Part shown: positions 36,323 through 47,144 of the stretch, piece by piece
Numbering within the stretch: position 1 is the first letter of the stretch
Layout: the number at the start of each line of letters is the position of its first letter
Source: Stenogyne calaminthoides
Taxonomy: Eukaryota; Streptophyta; Magnoliopsida; Lamiales; Lamiaceae
Length of the DNA: 64,000 bases
Assembly: GCA_037126765.1 (NCBI GenBank)
Contig: JBBCBC010000027.1
Location: 10,254,406 to 10,318,405 of the forward strand
Direction: 5' to 3'
Position numbers and translations under genes: made by a program
The notes under the pieces: model-generated
What the model was told of the DNA's origin: nothing
The model's database searches: none
The model's input: only the letters and a program-made list of their open reading frames with translations

Positions 36323-36791
36323 GCAAATACCCTAGAGCACATCAACATTAATAGTGAAGAATATAAAAAAAAAGGGAACTACCCAAAGTACAAAACTACC
36401 GGAAGAGTCGATTTTTAATACCCAAATCTGGTTTTTAGACAAAAAAAATCCACACCCCTCTATCAAGCAAATTCCAAAATTTGAATCCAAGATTTCCAGA
36501 ATCCAAACCAAAAATTTTACATACCTGCTCCCACGAAAAAATGTTCGAGACTCCAAATTAAAAAACTTCATACGCAAATTCCAGAAATCCAACCGCAACG
36601 CTCTGGATCCTCTTCGATTCGAAAAGCTACCTCGTGCGACATGGTGCGGCCCTCTCATGATTTTGAAATTTGGGATTTGAGGATTTCAGTATCCAAATCG
36701 ATGAATTTATTTGTTTGATGTTTCTAATAGAAAAAGTGGGGTATTGATTTTTGAGATTGATTAGAGTTCTCTCAATGATTGTATCACGGAT
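36323..36791 (-). other. host sequence inside the inverted segment
   Basis: Not a TE. It begins with GCAAA (reverse complement of TTTGC, the family B target duplication at 47140-47144) and ends with CGGAT (reverse complement of ATCCG at 34944-34948). Read on the minus strand, a frame opens at 36658 (MRGPHHVARGSFSNRRGSRA) and a splice-donor-like GAGCAG/GTATGT follows near 36530. This may be a first exon of a host gene. I recognise no protein family. Confidence 0.6.
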
Positions 36792-38423
36792 TGTTGGTAT
36801 ATTTTAGTTTTTGATGAATTATGACAAAACATTATCAAATTGTGTTATTCAAGCTAATTTCTGAGATAATGTTGAGGGGGAACGAAAGTACAAGTTGAGG
36901 GAACTCACAAATCGTATAGATGATCGAGACTGATGAGTTAGATGAGTTCCTTTGTTAACCGATGAGCTGCAAATCAAATGTGAAGAAAAGCTAAAGCCCG
37001 GCCGTAAGAGAAGGTTGCGATCGGAAGATGGCGGATGAGACCGATCAAGATCGACGATCGAGATCGGGATATGACAAGAGGAGCAGATAAGACCGATCAA
37101 GATCGTGACGTGATCGAGATCGATATGATAAACTGATATAAACTGATGTAATCGACTGATCACTATCCTGATATGTTGATCTGAAGATAGCGCTGATCGA
37201 TCGATCTAATTTATCGTCGTCAAAGAAGAAATCGGTAATTTAAGTAAAGTGGATCTCGAGGCTCAAGAAGTCAAGTGACCTGGAGGGTCAAGAAGTAAAT
37301 GTGACCGAGGGTCGATGGCGAATTAAGAAATTTGAACCTTCCAAGAAGGCTTTGAGTGTCAAGAGATACGACGCAACAAGGTCCGGCCAAGAGAAGTCTG
37401 CTTGAATCAAGAACTCAAGGCTCGAGATAAACTCAAGGCTCGGAGAAACTCAAGACTCGATAAACTCAAGACTCAGAGAAACTTGAAGACTCGGATAAAC
37501 CTAAAGGCATGATAAACTCAAGGCTCAGATAGAATCAAGATCCCGAGTCTCAAGAAATCAAGATTATAAATAAGTTAGAATTCGGTGGCGTGTGGACCAA
37601 TGAGAGGAAGACAACCAAATTTTGAAAAAGTCAAAAGAACTTACAAAGAATAGTATGGATTTGAATGTGATTCTCTCAACAAGAATATTCAAATCCACAC
37701 TATAAATACAAGATCTTCCATCAAATTAAGTGTGGAGAATGTGGCAAACGATGCTCTGAGCCAAGAGCCATATACTCAAGATTTCCACCATAGAAACACA
37801 AGTCCAGAGATATACAAATATATTCAAAAGAGTGTTCTACCCTAGATCTAAGCAAAAATGTAATATCCTAGCTTTAGAGAGATTTTCCCAACCTTAGCAT
37901 TGAGGCTAAACAAATGTAAAGGAAAATCTCACCATAGTTGGAGACAACACCAAACCCAAACCCCCATTCTCGTAAGAGATAACTAGTGGTGAAGTGAGGT
38001 AGTTGGTAGGCAATCCCAGAGGTGATAAGTCCCGTTGAGTGTGAACTTCGGTAAACATCTCAGTAGCAATCCCATGAAGGTGATAAGTCCCGAGGCTAAC
38101 CCGAGAGGGTGATAAGTCCAATTTGAGTGAGAGCTCGTTAAATATCTAGAGGCGAGCCCGGAGGGTGATAAGTCCAATTGGAAGGAATTTCCCTAAGAAC
38201 AGGGGAGAGTGGATGTAGGAGCTTGAGTCTCCTAACCACTATACTTTGTTGTGTTCTTTATTGTTTTACGTTCTTATCTTGTCATATGCATTAGCTTCAT
38301 AAGCAAAAACACAACACATGAACTTAAAACGCAAAAAAATGGAATCACCATTCCTTCACCCCCTGCTTTTTATATGCATTTCATGTTTTTTCCGCATTTC
38401 ATGGGTTTTTCACAGGACAAACA
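36792..38423 (+). mobile_element. family A LTR retrotransposon, 5' LTR
   Basis: A complete LTR of 1632 bp starting TGTTGGTATATTTTAG and ending CACAGGACAAACA. It contains GATCGA-rich sequence (36900-37160) and short tandem blocks of AAACTCAAG(A/G)CTCGGAGA type (37390-37560). Then come the TTAGAGAGATTTTCCCAACC part and four GATAAGTCC blocks with AATCCC or GAGGGTG (38020-38170). No coding region. Placed before it is the target duplication CGGAT. Confidence 0.88.
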
Positions 38424-38556
38424 ATTGGTATCGGGCGGAGTTCAAAAGATCACTTTTAATGTGATCACTGGTCGATCTTTTTTTTAAACGAAAAACCCAT
38501 TTCCTTAAAAATACATATATCTTAATGTTTTGGCTTCATTATCAAAAAGGAGAAAT
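38424..38556 (+). mobile_element. family A internal region (133 bp: PBS and polypurine tract only)
   Basis: Directly after the 5' LTR, ATTGGTATCGGGCGG resembles the initiator-Met tRNA binding site TGGTATCAGAGC with small changes. Directly before the 3' LTR, CATTATCAAAAAGGAGAAAT is a copia-like polypurine tract. Nothing else fits between them, so the element has no gag or pol and must have relied on enzymes from a relative. This could be an internal deletion of a larger element or a family that normally looks like this. Confidence 0.8.
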
Positions 38557-39245
38557 TGTTGGGATATTTTTAGTTTTGATGAATTATGCTAAAACATTAT
38601 CAACTCAGTGTTATTCAAGTTAATTTACGTATAACAAGTTGAGGGGAACGAAAAGAACAAGTTGAGGGGAACTCACGAAATTAGAAGTAGACGATCGAGA
38701 TCAGACGAGGTCGGCAGAGACTAGAATCGACGAGATCGGATGAGTTAGATGAGTTCCGGAAGTTAATCATGAAATATGCAAATCAAATGTGAATAAAAAG
38801 TAAAAGCCCGCCGTCGAAGAGAAGGTTGCGATCGAAGATGAGAAATGAGATCGATCAAGATCGACGGATCGAGATCGATATGATAAGAAGAAAGATGATG
38901 AGATCGATCAAGATCGGACATGATCGAGATCGAGATATGATAAACCGATATCTTAACCTTGATGTCTTCGACCGATGCTATCCTCGATATGTTGAATCAA
39001 GATGTGTTGATCTCGATTAGTCGAAATGATCGATCAGTAAAGAAGAAATCGGATAACCTAAGTAAAAGTGATCTCGAGGCTCAGAAGTCAAAGTGACTTG
39101 AGGGTCAAGACGAAAATGTGACTGAGGGTCGATGTCCATTCGGAAGAGTCAACTCAAGAAGCCCGAGTGTCGTGATGCCCCGACTGCATAAAGGTCCGCT
39201 AAAGAGAAGTCTGCGGAAACAAGAACTTGAAGGCTCAGAGAAACC
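38557..39245 (+). mobile_element. family A 3' LTR, U3-side part
   Basis: It starts TGTTGGGATATTTTTAG after the polypurine tract and follows the 5' LTR for about 690 bp to the repeated CTCAGAGAAACCT stretch. There it changes abruptly to family B LTR sequence. With the 34949-35922 piece it makes up one complete LTR (about 1660 bp). Confidence 0.85.
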
Positions 39246-40708
39246 TAAAAATCTTTTTCTTAGTCTCCAAGAAATCTTGAATATATCTCCAATATTCTTT
39301 TCTCCTTAATTAAATTTTTCCATAAAAATCTTATTCCCCTTTATCCCTATATTTTCAAAAAATACAAGGAGTAAGGAGTCAAGATTTGACTTCTTGAATT
39401 TATGGGATAATTATGTATTCCAAGAATACTTATGTCTTTCCATAAAATCTTTTCAAGAAAATCAAGAAAATCTTTCTTCTCCTTAATCCTACAATTTTTG
39501 AAATTTTCAAAAATATTAGGCAAGAATATTTTCTTCTCTCTTTCATTAATTGGACTTTATTTTAGGCTATTTGAGGGGCCTTTAGGAGAATTAAGATTGG
39601 ACCTCCAATGGACTATGGAGCTATAATATTGGGCCAAATATTATTCAAAGTCCATTAATATTAATTTATTCCACTATAAAATTAATATTGAACTATCCAT
39701 CTTAACCCATATTACGATTTTACTAAAATATGGCTCCCGGTCATTATTTCCCGTGTTTAAGATTATTTTTAGCCCATTAATTAATTAAGCCACTAAATAG
39801 GCTTTTATATTAATTAATATTTTTATCCTTGTAGTAAAAAGACAACTCAACATTATTATCCATACCAGAAATAAATTTCCACTTGCAAGATTTGGTATGA
39901 TAAAGGTTCTGAGCCCACCAAGGGGACAAATCAAGCAAGACGTACTTGCACACGATTCTCCATATTAAATGTTAACAATCGTCATGTAATTAATAACATT
40001 GCCCAAGATATAATGTATCGAATCGCAATGACTCTCTTCTTATCATAAGTCAAAGCAATAGTTATTAATTTCACACGATCCTATTTAAGGGACGGAGATT
40101 AAGAAACAACACACCACTTTTGTCTAATTCTTGTACATTCAAAGATGTAAGAATTTATCCTCCCAGAGGTCCTATTCAAATAGATCCAAATGCACTAGTA
40201 CAATCTCTTGGTCAAGACAAGCTAATCCGAGTCTTATACATCAACCTTTCATGATGGTTTGTTCATTTTCATCTAGGTTGTGAATTTGTACTTAATTACG
40301 AGCAGCTGTTAATTTGATCTTCTGTGATCTGGTATCACCAAATTAACTACAACGTAATACGTACTGACTTATTGAACGGGTTTGCAATAAATATATATAA
40401 CATTCATTCATATTTAAATGCAACAATGATTAATAATTTATATCGGTAAATAAATAAGAAAACTCAGTTTGGTTATGCAAAGTAAAAACATACTTTTCAG
40501 TATAACCCCAACACTTCTGTGATCTGGTATCACCAAATTAACTACAACGTAATGCGTACTAACTTATTGAACGGGTTTGCAATAAATATATATAACATTC
40601 ATTCATATTTAAATGCAACAGTGATTAATAATTTATTTCAGTAAATAAATAAGAAAAATTAGTTTGGTTATACAAAGTAAAAGCATACTTTTCAGTATAA
40701 CCCCAACA
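39246..40708 (-). mobile_element. family B copia 3' LTR, U3 side, with duplicated end
   Basis: In minus orientation it starts TGTTGGGGTTATACTG at 40708, next to AAGTGGAAAAT (polypurine tract), and runs to about 39246, where it meets family A. The first 195 bp is present twice in tandem (40319-40513 and 40514-40708), each copy ending in CCCCAACA. It aligns with the 45914-47139 LTR and the two solo LTRs. The missing U5 end lies, inverted, at 35923-36322; about 60 bp with the TATA region seem lost at the breakpoint. Confidence 0.85.
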
Positions 40709-40819
40709 ATTTTCCACTTATACTCATAGTCTGCTTTTAAGTATACTACAACATGTCTTGTGTTCTATGTGACATCTAATGTCACCCTACACGAACCTAA
40801 TAATTTGTCCCACTTATAC

Positions 40820-41987
40820 TCAAAGCAGATTGACAACGTTCTTGACACTCATTCCTTCCACATGTCTCTCTAATGTACTCTGAGGCAGACCCTTTGTGAA
40901 TGGATATGCTAGGTTGTTTTCTGATGCAATCTTTGTCACCTCAATGTCTCCTCTCTTAAAGATTTCTCGTATAAGATGGTATTTTCTTTCAATGTGTTTG
41001 ATGGCCTTGTGTGCTCTCGGTTTCCTCGAATTTGCAACTGCTCCGGCATTATCACAGTAGACCGTGATTGTGCTGGGCAAATCCGTGATAATGTCCAAGT
41101 CCACTATGAAGTTCTTGAGCCAAACCGTTTCCTTCGCTACTTCACAAGCAGCAACGTATTCGGCTTCCATGGTAGAATCGGCGATGTATTTCTGCTTTAC
41201 GCTTCTCCATGTCATGGCTCCTCCCCCCATGCAAAACAAACTACCCGAGGTAGACTTTCTCTGATTGGAAATCCGAGTCCGTGTAACCGATGGGGATTAG
41301 ACTGTCTGACTGGTAAACTAACATTCTGTCCCGTGTCCTCTTCAGATACTTCAAAATATTTTTTACCGCAGTCCAATGCGCTTTCCCATGATTGCTTTGA
41401 TATCTTGCTACCATGCCTACGACAAAGTAGATATCCTGTCTCGTGCATAGCATTGCGTACATGAGGCTTCCTACAGCCGAAGCATAAGGGATGTCTTTCA
41501 TGTCATCTATCTCATTCTGTGCTTTGGAACACATTTCATTGGATAGATGGATTCCATGTCTGTAGGGCACAAAACCTTTATTGGAATCTTGCATGCTGAA
41601 GCGTTTCAAAACAGTGTCTATATATGAGGCTTGTGAAAGTCCGATCATCCTTTTCTTGCGATCTCGAGTGATCTTGATCCCTAGGATGTGACCGGCTTCA
41701 CCTAAATCCTTCATATCAAACTGTTTTGACAGCCATGCCCTTACGTCCGATAACACCTTTACATTATTTCCGATGAGCAGTATGTTGCCAATTTATAGTA
41801 CCAAAAATACCAATACAGTTCCGTCACGCTTTTTGTAAACACAACTTTTAAAGGTTTCCTCATAGTCGATCCCCTCTTTCTGAGTATACCCTTTCGCCAT
41901 TAGTCTTGTCTTAAAAGTTTCAACCTTTCCGTCCGATCCCCTTCTTCTCTTGTATACCCACTTGCAACCAATGGGTTTTACCCCCAT
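40820..41987 (-). pseudogene. family B copia reverse transcriptase and RNase H, with internal deletion
   Basis: RT starts at about 41987 (GCKWVYKRRRGSDGKVETFK, ARLMAKGYTQKEG-like, IDYEETF). It then jumps directly from EETFK to SCVYKKRDGTV, so about 80 codons usually found there are absent. The catalytic YVDD box position reads stop-I-G-N before ILLIGN (about 41785). The RT end (DLGEAGHILGIKITRDRKKR, SLMYAMLCTRQDI) lies at 41756-41241 and RNase H at 41239-40820 (MEAEYVAACEVAKE, YCDNAGAVANS, HLIREIFKRGDIEV). RNase H itself is open for 139 codons. The enzyme set would copy element RNA into DNA; with YVDD lost this copy cannot. Confidence 0.88.
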
Positions 41988-42099
41988 TAAGTGGTTCGAC
42001 TAGCTTCCACACTTTATTGTGATCCATTGAATCCATTTCGGCTTCCATTGTTGTTTGCCAAGAAGTTGCATCTTTGTCTTGGATCGCCTCATTGTAGGA

Positions 42100-43150
42100 C
42101 TAGGGATCTGATTCTTCACCTGAGATCAAGTCCGAAGACTCTCCATTCCCTAAGAATTGCTCGGGTTGTCGGACAACCTTCCCACTACGACGAGGTTCCG
42201 GTTGTGAAGGCGTGATGTTTGGTATATCATTTTGTACAGTTGGCAATGGAGTTTGCCCCTTAAGTTCTTCCAAGGTAATTTCACTTCTAGGCTTTTTGTC
42301 GTTCATACAGTCTTCTTCCAAAAATCTAAAGTGCGAACTTATTACGACCTTTTGATCTTCGGGACCATAGAACATGCATCCTTTTCGTTCCTTCAGGTAC
42401 CCAATGAACAACCTTAATTTGACGTCATCCAACTTACGAACTTCCTTGTCCAACACGTATGTTGGACACCCCCAGATCCTGATGTGTCCATAACTGGGCT
42501 TGCACCATGTCCACAACTCTCTTGGCGTTTAAGGAACTGATTTGGATGGCACTAAGTTTAGAATATAGGTCGTTGTTTCCAAAGCGTAACCCCATAACGA
42601 TTTTGGTAACTGCATAACTCATCATTGATCTTACCATTTCTAGAAGCGTTCTATTTCTTCGCTTCGCAACCCCGCTTTGTTGAGGGGCGGGGTGCGATCC
42701 AATCGGGATGCAATCCCTCTTCCGACGTAGTTCAAGAATTCATCATCGAGGTATTCCCTCCACGATCGGATCGTAGAAACTTGATAGTCTTTTCCTTATG
42801 ATTCTCTGCTTGAGCCTTAAATTCTTTGAATTTATCGAAGGTCTCAGATTTATGCTTCATTAGGAAAATGTATCCGTAGCGTGAGTAATCATCGATAAAT
42901 GTAACGAAATACTCGTAGCCACCTCTAGCTTTGATTTGCATTGGACCACACACATCGGTGTGAATGATTTCTAACACTTCCTTAGCTCTAAGCCCTTGGC
43001 TCCAAATGCCCTCTTGGTCATTTTACCCTCCAAGACGATTCCCAAGAAGTTGGAAATGGTTCAATGGAGAGACCCCAATGAACCATCTTGAACCAACCTT
43101 CGAATCCTTTTTGGGTTAATATGACCTAATCTTAGGTGCCAAAGAAGTGT
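42100..43150 (-). pseudogene. family B copia integrase
   Basis: The GAG-pre-integrase zinc region is readable at about 43150-43030 (LLWHLRLGHIN). The integrase core is at 42977-42732 (IIHTDVCGPM, FVTFIDDYSRYGYIFLMKH, KFLRSDRGG): two of the DDE acids, in TDVCGP and RSDRGG, are visible. The third is not clear after a frame change near 42730. The C-terminal part at 42516-42100 carries GHIRIWGCPTYVL, KLRLFIGY and a linker rich in charged residues leading to RT. It would insert element cDNA into chromosomes. Frameshifts near 42980, 42730 and 42530 make it inactive. Confidence 0.85.
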
Positions 43151-43379
43151 TTCGTTCACGTTAGCCGAATGTTTCGTTCAAGTAGATGAGTTATACGATG
43201 CATTTTGTGAGTGGTGTGCACAGTTAATAATATAGAGATTGTTTAAAAATTCCAACGATGATAATCACATCGTTAAGAAAAACAAGAACATGCTTATTAA
43301 AACAAACGAGAATATCCATCGACAAATAGTTTAGAAACCAAAACAAGATTTTTCCAAAAATAAGAACATAAAGAACATC

Positions 43380-44530
43380 TCTTAAAATTTAAAAGCGTCT
43401 TCAAAAGATAGGTGCACGCGTCTCCCAATCGCTTGGCTACCACTCTCTAGAGCATCGCCAAGCGATGAGGATCTCACTTCCACTAAGTTGTCGGGTCCGC
43501 TTGAACCCCTGTAACGTGAAACATACATGATCAGTGGATCTCGTATCTACTACCCACGAATGGGTAGCATACTTTGCCAAACAAGTTTCAACAACTAGTG
43601 AGTGAGAATTACCTTTTTTCCATTCCTTTTGGGGTTTGGAATAGGCCGACCCTCAATATCCTTTTTCACCGCATTGTAGCACTTCCCTAGTTGGACTCTT
43701 TACTCCACCCTCCTTCTTCATCAGTACCTTTGCCCTTGGCAATACTTGAGTTAACTTAGTTTTTGTTTTGGTTTTTTCTTCTTGTTGCCTCCCTTTGGCC
43801 TAGAAGAAGAAAGATGGACCAAATGCCGCTAAAGCATGGTTGCTCCTCCTAATATCCCTTCGACCGAAATAAGAGCTTGCAGCAGGTCAAGCAAGGTGAA
43901 CTTCTAATTGTTCATCTGATAATTATACCTGAATTGCTCAAAGCTTTTGGGCAGGGAATGGAGTATGAAATCGATTTGGGTCTCGATGTCATATTCAGCT
44001 CCAAGCACCTCAAGTTTATTAAGGTGAGCCATCATCCGAGAACATGATCCTCACGGTGTTCCCTCCACCATTTTCATAGAGAGCCTATCCTCATGATGAT
44101 CTGGCGAGCTACATGGTTCTGATGTTGAAACATCACTTTAAGATTGATTATGATGTCCGCAGCGGTCTTAACGTTTTGGTGTTGGTGTTGCAACACATCT
44201 GACATTGAAGAAAAGATGGTACACTTTGCCATTTCGTTAGAACCCTCCCAGTCAGCATATTATTTCTTAACCATTTTCGAATTTCGTCGATGGCTTCTCT
44301 AGTTTGGGTGCGGTTAGAACCTAGTTATGGCTTTGTGCGGTGGAGGACAATAGTGAGTTTTTTCTATACCAATCAACAAAGTTTTCTCCATTAGCGATTG
44401 TCTTTCAAAGATATTGAACAGTGGATTAAAAGGTTGCAACATGATGAAACTGAAAATAAACATATACCTTGTGTCAATATCCGGATCAACACAAAGAAAA
44501 TCACATAATTTGATCACATGATTCATATTG
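43380..44530 (-). pseudogene. family B copia gag and protease region
   Basis: Copia gag (UBN2-like) blocks are recognisable but in changing frames: EPHPTREAI-like near 44300, KCTIFSSMSDVLQHQHQ near 44230-44170, MFQHQNHVARQ near 44125 and the lysine-rich tail near 43760. The protease area lies near 43560-43400 (IRDPLIMYVSRYRG, SSSLGDALESGSQAI). I do not see an intact DTG/DSG active site or CCHC finger. Gag would form the cytoplasmic particle. At least five frame breaks are present. Confidence 0.7.
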
Positions 44531-44569
44531 AAATCTCAAGAAAATATGAACATGCATCAGCCAACATCT

Positions 44570-45899
44570 CAAAATAATTTAAATGAGCCTCGTGGGAGGG
44601 TCATCATTTAAATCACATTCAAGCGGTGTTACAAACAATAACAATTTACAAAACCTTTAATTTCAAAATTAATAATGGGTTCCATTTCTTGACCAATATA
44701 AAATTGGCGGGGACTTCGTGAAGTATATGCATATCAATTTTATACCTAAGTAATAACCATGATTAAATACAGAATTACTACTTCGTTTTGAACGAGCCTC
44801 GCGGGAGGGTCATCGTCGCCACTAATAATAATTCACAATCATCCTTTTGAGAATTTATTCATGTGAAAGCTATCTTTTGACCGCCTCTCGTGGGAAATTT
44901 CCAAAAGATTTCACAAATAAATAAATCATGGAGGTCAAAATTAATTCGATTCAAAATCAAATTAATTATTAAAACATACTTAGTAATTTTTTTTTGAATT
45001 TGAGATTTTTTAGTTGAGCAATTCTCAAGCAAACACATTTAAACATATTAAATAAAGCATAAGAAAAAACAATAATAAATCAAACAAAGCGTAAAATAAA
45101 CACATTGGGCACATATTATCCAACCGCTGCCATGGTTTGATTTTCCTCGCTTGATCTTGAAGAAACATCGCCTTGAATTTCTCCCACTGCTCGTCTCAAA
45201 AAAATTCCATCTTGAAATCCACGCTAGCTTATTTCTGGGCAGGATGCACGCCCAGATCCGGCCGGTCACTTGGCCGAAGCGCCCGCATAGCGTAAGCGCA
45301 GCTGCCTCCCATTGTTGCTCTCGGCAGATCTCATTAACCGGCGGCGGCGACGGCGGCGCGATGTCACAGCGCCCGTCTTGTATGGCGCGCCCTTCGCCTT
45401 ATCCGCCCGTTGCCCGTTTGCCCCGTCTTTGCTGTCGCCGCCTTACGCGCGATCTGAGCGATCACGATTCCGGCCCGTCGCTAGGCTAGCCATTCGACTA
45501 GTGACGTCCATACGTCGTGCGTGCCTTCAGCCGCAACGCGTTCGACGACGCCGCCCAGCATACGGTTCCGGATCCATTTTAACTCCTCGTCTCCGTCTTC
45601 GTCTTCGATCAGGTTACAATTTATTTAACAAAAAATAAATACACCTTAAATCTAGACTAGTATATTACATTGATCAAATCAAATAGCCTAATATACTCGT
45701 GGATTTTCTCACGAGAAAAACAAATCCGAACGAGTCGAATTAAAAATCATTCATTCATACGCATGAAAATTAAAAAAACATTAAATACCATGACAATTGG
45801 ATACCTGCAAAACAGATCTAGCAATTCTACAATCCAATTTTCAATTTAATGTCCAACATAATTTAAATAACAATTTAAAATTCAGAGCTCGAAACCAGA
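44570..45899 (-). other. family B copia 5' leader with GC-rich patch
   Basis: Between the primer site and gag. The motif GAGCCTCG(T/C)GGGAGGGTCATC occurs at 44585 and 44794, with a weaker form near 44885. A GC-rich block at about 45230-45610 has many CpG and CGGCGG repeats, very unlike the AT-rich element around it. Minus- and plus-strand frames through it are short and give no known domain. It could be a captured host segment or a normal leader feature of the family. Confidence 0.55.
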
Positions 45900-45912
45900 G
45901 CTCTGATACCAG
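45900..45912 (-). promoter_or_regulatory. primer-binding site (initiator Met tRNA)
   Basis: On the minus strand it reads CTGGTATCAGAGC, the classic copia site for the 3' end of initiator-methionine tRNA. It lies one base inside the 5' LTR end (CCCAACA-A-CTGG). Minus-strand cDNA synthesis starts here in this family. Confidence 0.93.
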
Positions 45913-45913
45913 T

Positions 45914-47139
45914 TGTTGGGAAATTAGGGGTGCCCGGATCTTTTCGAGATAATTTTAAATACATATTTAAATTAATAAATTAATTACTAGCATGAATTAA
46001 TCCTAAATCAATTCAACATAATTATTAATAAGCGAATAAAAACATGCGTACACATAATCCACGTAAATCCTAAGCATGCGGAATCTAGGAGTTACGAGAT
46101 TACTAACCTCTTGTAGAGACGACTGATGAGACGGTGGATCAACCCAAAGAGCCTTCCCAAATATGTTCCAAGTCCATTAATATTGGACTTTATTTTGGGA
46201 TATTTGAGGGGCCTTTAGGAGAATTAAGATTGGACCTCCAATGGACTATGAAGCTATAATATTGGGCCAAATATTATTCAAAGTTCATTAATATTAATTT
46301 ATTTCAATATAAAATTAATATTAAACTATCCATCTTAACCCATATTACGATTTTACTGTAATATGGCTCCCGGTCATTATTTCTCGTGTTTGAGATTATT
46401 TTAGCCCATTAATTAATTAAGCCACTGAACAGGCTTTATATTAATTAATATCTTTATCCTTGGAGTAAAGACAGCTCAACATTATTATCCATACCGGAAA
46501 TAAATTTTCACTTGCAAGATTTGGTCTGATAAAGGTTCTGAGCCCACCAAGGGGACAAATCAAGCAAGACGTACTTGCACACGATTCTCCATATTAAATG
46601 TCAGCAATCGTCATGTAATTAATAATATTGCCCAAGATATAAGGTATCGAATGGCAATGACTCTTTTCCTATCATAAGTCAAAGAAATAGTTATTAATTT
46701 CACACAATCCTATTTAAGGGACGGAGATTAAGAAATAACACATCACTGAGGTCTAATTCTTGTATTTTCAGTACCGAAGAATTTATCCTCTTGTAAGTCC
46801 TATTCAGCGCATCCAAATGCACTAGTATAATCTCTTGGTCAAGACAAGCCAATCCGAGTCTTTTACATCAACCTTTCATGATGGTTTGTTCATTTCCATC
46901 TAGGTTGTGAATTTGTACTTAATTACGAGGAGCTGTTAATTTCATCTTCTGTGATCTGGTATCACCAAATTAACTACAACATAATGTGTACTGACTTATT
47001 GTACGGGTTTGCAATAAATATATATAACATTCATTCATATTTAAATGCAACAGTGATTAATAATTTATTTCAGTAAATAAATAAGAAAAATTAGTTTGGT
47101 TATATAAAGTAAAAGCATACTTTTCAGTATAACCCAACA
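45914..47139 (-). mobile_element. family B copia 5' LTR (internally deleted)
   Basis: In minus orientation it starts TGTTGGGTTATACTG at 47139 and ends TTTCCCAACA at 45914. It is 1226 bp, against 1721 and 1843 bp for the solo LTRs. The missing part lies near 46175, where the U5-side CAAATATGTTCCAAG joins TCCATTAATATTGGACT directly. The lost segment includes the TATAAATAGGGG-type promoter seen in the solo LTRs (60779 region). TTTGC at 47140-47144 is the target duplication. Confidence 0.88.
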
Positions 47140-47144
47140 TTTGC

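Larger units (their letters stand above)
40709..45913 (-). mobile_element. family B Ty1/copia internal region
   Basis: Reading leftward from the primer site at 45912, there is a leader with a GC-rich patch, gag, protease area, integrase, reverse transcriptase and RNase H, then the polypurine tract near 40709. The gene order with integrase before RT is that of Ty1/copia. The LTRs at both ends belong to the same family and a TTTGC target duplication is recoverable (47140-47144 and, inverted, 36323-36327). Coding is broken throughout. Confidence 0.9.

Noticed and set aside
40976..41464. 162-codon plus-strand frame opposite copia RT/RNase H
   Set aside because: Antisense shadow of the minus-strand pol frame.
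45151..45638. Overlapping Arg-rich and Cys/Pro-rich frames in the GC-rich copia leader
   Set aside because: GC-rich DNA lacks stop codons by composition; neither frame shows a domain and they overlap in different frames.
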